Assembly: GCA_028564925.1 (NCBI GenBank)
Contig: CM053033.1
Span: 205,050,607-205,114,606, forward strand
Source: Lithobates sylvaticus
Taxonomy: Eukaryota; Chordata; Amphibia; Anura; Ranidae
Length of the DNA: 64,000 nucleotides
Direction: 5' to 3'
Both the position numbers and the translations under genes were made by a program. Each line of letters begins with the position of its first letter. Position 1 is the first letter of the stretch. The notes under the pieces are model-generated. The model did no database searches. It saw only the letters and a program-made list of their open reading frames with translations, and was not told where the DNA came from. Positions 57,401 to 64,000 of the stretch are shown here, piece after piece.

Positions 57401-58810
57401 ATTTGTCTTGTCCTATAAATGTTAACTTAAAGCTATGTTAACAATCTCGCTGGTAAGTAGAAATAGAGTAGTAGAATGGCTAAGGCACATTTTCTGGAGA
57501 AAATGCAGCTTCAGACCCTCCAGTGTTGGTCATCTTACCAAGTCCCTAGGCATCTGGTTATGTGTTCAATGAGTAGACCATCGCTAAGAATGGCTGAATT
57601 TCCTGAAGCTTTTCAGATCAGCGCTGGAAGGAGCCTGGCACTTTCTTCTTTTCAGCAAAGGTACATGTTAAGTAAAGGTAAATAATATTACTCATATGTG
57701 TGCCAGGCTGCCAGCAATGCTGTTAACATAGCTTTGAGTATAGGTGAGCATTAATAAAAGTTATTCTCACCATTGGAAACACATGTTAAAAAAAGCAGAT
57801 GTTTTCCTGAAACATCACTGTGTTACCTTGGGCTGAATTAAGTGAACAATTTTTGCTGCATTCATCCATTGGTGAGCGAGGAAGAGCACTGCAGCAAGTT
57901 GTTGGGAAATGGACAGAAGTCTTTTAGTTTGTTTCTTTCTGTGATGCATCTGCCTATGACCAGCCTTAGGGCCTGACTTGATGGATTTTTTTTTGCATTA
58001 GATGGATTTTGCATTCCCAATCCTTTTATAGGGATGCAAAACCTGCTTCTCAAACTTATGCCATCAACACCAGCCCAAAGCTCATCGGCACATGCCTTTT
58101 AAAAGCTCACCTTACATATTCCAATGTGATTGTACAGTCTCCCTTGGCTATACCAACAACTGCGTAGCACACTGGGCATTCATGATTGGACACAAAATTA
58201 AGCAGATTCTTCAGATAAGCCCTTTCACTACACAGTTTTGGTAAATCCAATGTAGACTGTACAGGGTTGTAAAATCACTTTGTGACATGTACGGCCAGCC
58301 TTAGAGCAGACCTTCATTTGAAAATCCTGCACTCCTATTTTGAAGAGATATTGACTAATCTTAATTGATTTGCCCCTGAACCAGTTTGACTTTTTTTCAC
58401 CCAGTTTTGTTTTGATGCATGCTTAGAGAAATGCTCAAAAAGGAGAATAATCTCAAAGCAATGGTCACAGAAAATTTTGCCACACTCTTTATAATTTTGC
58501 TTTTTGACCACCACCTTACTACCTGATTATTGCTAGAGATGCTTGGATTGGTCGCATGACTGACAAAATTTGGATGTATGTGGCCAGTTTTCATACTAGT
58601 TGCAGACTCGCAACCTACTTTGATTTGGTTTAAATTTTAGAGAGATTTTTTTATAAAGTCGAAAATAAACCTAAAGACTGTAGAGGTCTATCGTATCTTT
58701 AATAAAGGAAATCTTCTGGAAAGTTGTCCAAAGCTCTTGGTTGCAGGTAGGGGATGTCTATTGAATTCTATGTATTTATTGTTGTTTTCTCTTCTTCATT
58801 TGGCATGCAG
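54432..58810. other. Intron 3, right part, largely without recognised repeats
   Basis: This is the longest stretch without an identified element. A G/T block at 55830-55920 (cctaagggcctggtatgctc with inverted ccataccagacctaaggg) is a short foldback repeat. T runs occur near 54900, 56810 and 57140. No exon-like frame with splice sites was found. It ends with the exon 4 acceptor. Confidence 0.55.
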
Positions 58811-58885
58811 TCTTCTCAAGGTGGGGGGCACCGAACTTTACTCTACGGTCATGCCATTCTTCTGAGGCACTGCCACAGTGATATG
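58811..58885 (+). CDS. ryr1: Ryanodine receptor, coding exon 4 (RYR1-like)
   Basis: This 75-bp, phase 0-0 exon encodes 25 residues, [20 protein letters not shown] followed by CHSDM. The motif [17 protein letters not shown] is a hallmark of the ryanodine receptor N-terminal domain. The acceptor tract ttctcttcttcatttggcatgcag precedes the exon in pyrimidine-rich sequence, and the donor is ATG|gtaagt. The exon start SSQ matches RyR1, which lacks the extra residues RyR2 carries at this junction. Intron 3 before it is about 10.7 kb and intron 4 after it about 1.0 kb. Confidence 0.95.
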
Positions 58886-59898
58886 GTAAGTAGAATTATG
58901 CTTTGTAAAGATCCCTGGTCATACTGATGTTTCAGGTAGTCAGTGTGTCAATTGGCACAGTATACACAGTGGTAAAATATATTTCATGAACCACTTATAT
59001 GCCATAGCCGTATATAAATGTATCCACAAAATTCTAAAATATTGTATTACTGGACTTTACTGGCACAAAAAGGGAGTACATCATACAATAGATAAAAATT
59101 AGATACATTTTATTACGTAGATTGTTGGTTAAAAACACACAGAAGGGCCTACCATTTGACCCTAAAATCATGAAACAAAGTGGCAGTCTTCATTTTAAAT
59201 AGCTGACTACATAACAGTGCTTAGCTATACTTAATAAAGAACACTGTTTTGTGAAGTAGACTGTTACATTCTGAAAATTCAGGCCATTGTAACACCCTTA
59301 GAAGTAGCAGAGCCTGCATTGTTCAGAAGGGGTTGAGGCGGGAGACCTAGGAACAACAGGAACTGGGGAACAGGCCTGGGAAGTAATCAGAATAACAACT
59401 TGTAGTAAATACAGGAATAGTTACTGCTGTTGTAGAAAAGCCAAAATTTGCACCAGCTTTCTCGCGGAGTCCAAATGTAATTTAAAAGGGCATGGGCCCA
59501 GGGTAGAGAGAGATGGGCCACCAGGTAGAAAATTAAGAAAAAGCTAGAGACAGATGTAGACCGAGCTCATACAATGCATGGGTAGCAATGTACATATAGA
59601 GACACAGGTCACAAGATCAAATAATTTGGCTTACAAGATAAATAAGGCCACTTAATTTATATGGTGCAAGTGGCTAACATTGTGGAAATTGCTATCATAA
59701 CCTCTATTGTAGTGTTTGTAATGATTTAAGGCAACTATTTTCTGCTAAATAATGTTTTACAGTTCTGTGCAAATATGAATTAATATTTGGAAATGTGGCA
59801 TTAAGGGCAGTAAACAGGTTAAAGATTTGATATTTTTAGGCATTTTTATTACCACAAATTGAAATTTATATACAATGTTGTGCTCCTTCCATATCTAG
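58886..59898. other. Intron 4, no element recognised
   Basis: About 1 kb of apparently unique DNA between exons 4 and 5. Confidence 0.7.
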
Positions 59899-59977
59899 TA
59901 TCTGTGTTGCCTCACAACATCCCGGTCTTTGACTGATAAGTTGGCCTTTGATGTTGGCCTACAAGAGGATGCTTCAG
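59899..59977 (+). CDS. ryr1: Ryanodine receptor, coding exon 5 (RYR1-like)
   Basis: This 79-bp exon encodes 26 residues, [20 protein letters not shown] then LQEDAS, plus the first base of a glycine codon, so it ends in phase 1. That matches the recalled length and phase of RyR exon 5. The motif [13 protein letters not shown] is highly conserved in the family. The acceptor is tccttccatatctag and the donor CAG|gtaagc. The next expected exon, which would continue GEACWWT, was not seen before the window ends, so intron 5 exceeds 4 kb. Confidence 0.95.
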
Positions 59978-60409
59978 GTAAGCTCCACTACCCACCACAA
60001 ATATAGGATACTTCTTGAATGCTGCCATAATATTCAGTCTTTAAAGTCCATCTCCACTCTGGAATGGGCTGCTTCATTTTGCTCATTTACAAACAGAGGT
60101 ACCAGGACAAGTGAATGTGCTTTGGACTAACCCTTGGTATGCTGATATCATATGTCTGCAAATGGTACTGAGACGACGTTAGATTTCTGAGCATCATTAG
60201 TGTGACACATTGTGGTGTCACATCCCAGCCACTACCACAAATGTGCCCACAGTCGTGTCACTAGTTGCTGCTGTAACCACTGTGTGTCAATGGCACTCAA
60301 ACTCACCCTGCACAGAGATTTTTTTAGTTTGCGGAACAAAAATCTAAGTGCCAGCAGACTAATGGTGGCCATTCATGTTTAAATTTTAAATTTTTCGGCA
60401 GCACTAAGA
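59978..60409. other. Start of intron 5, no gene recognised
   Basis: Apparently unique DNA. The end (aatggtggccattcatg) may pair with gtgtatgaccattgg near 61085, implying a miniature element into which the Tc1 foldback at 60412 inserted. Confidence 0.4.
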
Positions 60410-60411
60410 TA

Positions 60412-60855
60412 CATTATATTGTCAAAAGTATTGGGATGCCTGCCTTTACACACATGAACTTTAACGGCATCCCAGTCTTAGTCCGTAGGGTTCAATAATG
60501 CCCATTGCAGGTATAACAGCTTCAACTCTTCTGGGAAGGCTGTCAGCAAGGTTTAGGAGTGTGTCTATGGGAATGTTTGACCATTATTCCAGAAACTCAT
60601 TTGTGAGGTCAGGCACTGATGTTGGTCCATAGACACATGGATGAGCGAGTTTGGGGTGGAGGAACTTTACTGGCCTGCACAGAGCCCTGACCTCAACCTG
60701 ATAAAACACCTTTGGGATTAATTAAAGTGGAGACTGTGAGTCAAGCAGAAGAGTTGAAGCTGTTATAGCTGCAAAGGGTAGGCCAACTTAATACTTAACC
60801 CCACAGACTAAGATGCCATTAAGGCAGGCATCCCAATACTTTTGACAATATAGTG
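60412..60855. mobile_element. Tc1-derived foldback element
   Basis: TA lies on both sides (60410-60411 and 60856-60857). The ends CATTATATTGTCAAAAGTAT and ATACTTTTGACAATATAGTG are Tc1 termini. The two halves are inverted for over 150 bp on each side (ttaacggcatcccagtctta against agactaagatgccattaa). The transposase region is gone. Confidence 0.9.
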
Positions 60856-60857
60856 TA

Positions 60858-61303
60858 CTTTGTTCATGAATACAATCTTATTTAGATCGATCAGATTATG
60901 AGATTACATGGTGGAAACCGAAGTACGATAGAAAACGTATGATCATAAGTTACAATTTTTTCTATCAATTTTCTAACAATCAATCAAAATCCGCTTCCCT
61001 GTGTGTGTCATAGCAATCAAATTGGTTGACGAATATAGATTGATTATTCTGATAGTAAGAGCTTGGTCGGAAAAAAAATTGATAATTTATCAAAGTGTGT
61101 ATGACCATTGGAGCAATCGATACTGGGGCTTCAATTGGAATTTAACCTATAAAAAAAACAGAATGCTGACAAACAAGATTTTTATGACAGAAGAGACCCC
61201 TTTGGTCTCTTCTCTCAAAGCCCTTTTTTCCTGCCACTTTGTCCTTGAAGAAAGATCAGGAGAAGACAACACAGTGCTGGAAGAAATCAGGTTAAATTCC
61301 ATT
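60858..61303. other. Intron 5, no gene recognised
   Basis: Contains repeated gatcgatcag- and caatcaatc-type words; the 148-codon frame at 61001-61447 crosses into the TTAA element and shows no family features. Confidence 0.45.
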
Positions 61304-61307
61304 TTAA

Positions 61308-61574
61308 CCTCTTCGTGCCGGCCGCACGCAAATATGTGGCCTCTCGGCGGGTGCGCCTTGGCACCGAGCAGCATTTGCATTAGTACAAATACAGCTGTAC
61401 TGAGAGCACGCCCAATGCGCGCTCTGGGCACAGTTAACAGCGATTAATGGGAAGCTTTTCAATCATGTAACTGCCGTGACAGCCAATCATGACGGTCACA
61501 TAATCATAAACCCCCGCTTTGCCTCCCCACATACTAAACCCCTTAAAAGGTCGGGTGGCACCAGCTCCAAGAGG
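61308..61574. mobile_element. piggyBac-like miniature element
   Basis: The ends CCTCTTCGTGCCGGCC and ACCAGCTCCAAGAGG are flanked by TTAA (61304-61307) and TTAG (61575-61578). This is a short member of the CC...GG, TTAA-target group. Confidence 0.7.
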
Positions 61575-61579
61575 TTAGG

Positions 61580-62998
61580 TAACTCTGCAGTTAACCCCTC
61601 AGACACACAATCACTGCCACCATATATATAACATGTTTAGCAGGAACACAAACCATTCACCATGATCAGTGTTAGAAGACTGACAGTTAAGAAATGTCTG
61701 TAATAAATGCTGTCACACAGACAGGAATGTTTCAGAAAAATTACACAAACATTTTTTAAATTACACATGCTGTTCAAAAATTAAAAATTACACATGCTGT
61801 TCAAAGAGACAGGAATTCTTTTAATTCTGGTTTAGAGCATTAGAGATAAGCTTAACTCTTTTAAAGTATTGTTTTAATACAAGAAAAGAAAAAGATGTAG
61901 TAAAAAATAATACAACAGAAAAGAGACAAATAATACAACAGTAAAACAAAAGGTATTAAGAGTAAAAGTACTTAGCAAAGTCCTGTTTTTTTTTGGGGTT
62001 CCAGCAGAGTTTAGTCAATACGCATAGGATTTCACTGGCCCTCAAGAAAAAATGACTCCTGATAGAGTGTACTTCTTCATTATGGTAAAGGAGAGCAGTA
62101 AAGCTGCAGATACAACATCTTTTTGTGGACCTTCTAGAGGGCGTCGCTGAGCCCTCCCCACATCCAATCACAAGAACTAAGGGATGGGACACAGAAGTGC
62201 TGAAATGTTTTATTCTACTTTGATGATGATTCTTAATTTTACTATTATTCCTGAATCCGTAATTCCTAAATATTTGTTCTACCTATGTAAAGAAATAGAA
62301 AATGCTGTAATTGGGGTCCACTAATAATATAACCCCTCCTAGTCCCTACAGTGGTAAATGATGAAACCTTTTATATACCAATGTGTTTTGTCAAGCACAG
62401 GTCATCTCAAACTGCTGCAAATTCTCTAATGTACCTGTTAGTATAGGTCTAAACTTCAGCTCACATCTTTATGAATTTCTTTGAGGAATAAAATCTACAC
62501 TAAATAGAGTAACATCTGTATAAGTACATGGGGGACAGCACCTTCATGCATCAACACTTCTCTGCAATTTAAACATCATAGCTGGTCCAGAATTTGGTGT
62601 TATGCCAAATTGGTGTAAACTAAACAAGTGTAACATTAGAATTCCCTGTAACCTTCCTTCAACTACCTATCGGCTTACGCATGGATTATAGGACACAGTC
62701 CTGAAGATCAGAGATACTTCTCTTCTAAAAATGATGTTACAATTATGTTAAAATGTGTGATGTCTTACATGTGCAGAGCCCCGTTGTCCCTGTTTTGGAA
62801 GCAAATTTCCCTGATCCACCTTCCTCCATTGTCCTTTTAGGGATAATGTAGATATATGTACGAAGTCCCAAAAGTTTGTTACACTTACATTTTCATTTGT
62901 AGGGAAAGAGGAAGTGGATCACCAGCAAAGCCCCTGTTCCAGAGTGTGACCTGGGCCAATTCCCACATCACTGCCTATTACTGCCCCAGTGTAACAGA
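61580..62998. other. Intron 5, no gene recognised
   Basis: A+T-rich DNA with a short direct repeat of attacacatgctgttcaaa at 61761-61803. No repeat family identified. Confidence 0.45.
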
Positions 62999-64000
62999 TG
63001 TAGCACCCTCTAGTGTGCTACTAGTGTGAGTGCAGGAAAATAATACTTTGACTCATGTTTAAAACCTGAGAGTCTTAATCTGAATCAGGATTTACTAGGT
63101 CAGGGCTAGATGACTCATTCAGGCAGCTCTTTGTTGCCTCCCCCTGATTCTGGAAAGTTGGAGAACATTCTGGAAGCTGGAGGGCGTAGGCTAGGAGGGT
63201 TGTCCTGCATACTTGGTGTTGCCTAGCCAATACCCAGGTGGTGGGACTGGCAGGGGACAAAGTCAGCCCTTAAATATGATTGAGTCATGCTGTCAGGGAA
63301 ATCCGGTGAATGATGGAGATAGAGTGATGAGAGTATTGTTTGTGACCTTTGAGATAAACCCCCTAGTCTGGGGGGGGGGGTGCTCTGCTTCAGGTCTGGG
63401 CTCCGGAGCTGGCCTAGGAGAATCCTGACAACAGGAGAAGCTTGGAAGACGTCTTCTCTGAGAGGCAGCAGAAGCAAGGAGGACAGTGTGAGTAATACAG
63501 CACAGGACTTAGATTCTGAGAGACTGCCACACATAACAGGTCTCTCTGGAAGATAACAGTGTGCTTAAATCTTCTGTAACCTTGCCCTGGGATATCTCCG
63601 GAGAGTCAGTTGGGTAGATTGGTGAAGAAGCAGCCAGGTGGGCTAGCATTTCCTGCAGTTGATAGAACTGGGATCAGTGTCTACAAGGGAGTTGGAGGTT
63701 TTCCAGGATGCAGTTTACAACACTTTGTGCTAATTCTTTAAGGGACTGAGAGTTCCTGGTCCATAAGGGGATTTTGCTTTTCTAACAGACTGTTAGCTAC
63801 CAAAAGTAGAATCAATCAGAGCTGTTTAAACTAAGAAAGAGGAATCGGTTGGGCATCCCATAATTCCTATTCCCTATCCAAGTAATTACCCCTTAATAAA
63901 ACATAAAACCAAATCTCAAAGACTGTTCCTTGTCTCTGGAAAAAGTGTGGATGTTTTTAGTTGCCTAGCTATGCAGCAGTGGGGAACCCTGTCATTTACA
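62999..64000 (+). mobile_element. Possible LTR, cut by window edge
   Basis: The sequence from TGTAGCACCCTCTAGTGTGC has the TG start of an LTR and resembles the TGTAGC start of the LTR at 35492. A TATA-like cttaaatatgat lies near 63271 and a polyadenylation-type AATAAA near 63895. The right end is outside the window, so neither TG...CA ends nor target repeats can be checked. Family unknown. Confidence 0.35.

Noticed and set aside
61001-61447. 148-codon frame in intron 5
   Set aside because: Runs from unique intron into a TTAA element; no conserved features.
59978-64000. Exon 6 of the ryanodine receptor (GEACWWT...)
   Set aside because: No matching sequence with an acceptor was seen in the remaining 4 kb.

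Overview
This is a vertebrate nuclear window, very rich in transposable elements, that holds the start of one host gene. Four short + strand exons, each with consensus splice sites, encode the N-terminal beta-trefoil region of a ryanodine receptor (best fit RYR1, the skeletal-muscle sarcoplasmic reticulum Ca2+ release channel). They lie at 43987-44106, 47995-48099, 58811-58885 and 59899-59977, with lengths 120, 105, 75 and 79 bp. They correspond to coding exons 2-5. Exon 1 was not found upstream, nor exon 6 downstream. The rest is taken to be intron 1 (everything before 43987) and introns 2-5. No other host gene could be supported; the longer open frames fall in tandem repeats or transposon sequence.

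The repeat content suggests an anuran amphibian, probably a ranoid frog. The reasons are abundant hAT, Tc1/mariner, Harbinger-like and TTAA-flanked (piggyBac-like) non-autonomous DNA elements, CR1/L2 and L1/Tx1-type LINE pieces, and large repeat-filled introns. This is inference from recalled repeat families, not a database match.

Layout: 1-8 kb has hAT miniature elements with exact 8-bp target duplications, a minus-strand CR1/L2 LINE 3' end and a TTAA element with an internal minisatellite. 8.3-9.6 kb is a Tc1 chimera. 9.6-18 kb has more TTAA and hAT elements and a pogo/Tigger-like element. 18.5-23 kb is a dense nest: a long hairpin, a Tc1 element with two insertions, and a LINE reverse transcriptase split by a TA-flanked foldback that is itself split by another element. 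24-31 kb has a satellite split by a hAT element, a foldback, a TTAA element with an insert, and two large hAT elements, one with a 95-bp tandem array. 31-37 kb has Harbinger-like elements, a hAT-like element and a probable solo LTR. 37.8-38.9 kb is a 1-kb CA-rich array. 39.5-43.7 kb is a cluster of TTAA, hAT and Harbinger-like elements ending in an inverted duplication. Intron 2 holds a TTAA element carrying seventeen 33-bp units built on TCTCGCGAGA. Intron 3 holds hAT and foldback elements and a C-rich minisatellite. The right edge runs into a possible LTR.

No new multi-gene system is visible. The most interesting non-genic signals are transposon families that carry known CpG promoter motifs: the TCTCGCGAGA array, palindromic GCGCATGCGC sites like the NRF1 consensus, and ACTACAATTCCCA sites like the ZNF143 consensus. 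Next are structures that look like template-switch or foldback products, and a ryanodine receptor exon 2 that diverges more than its neighbours.
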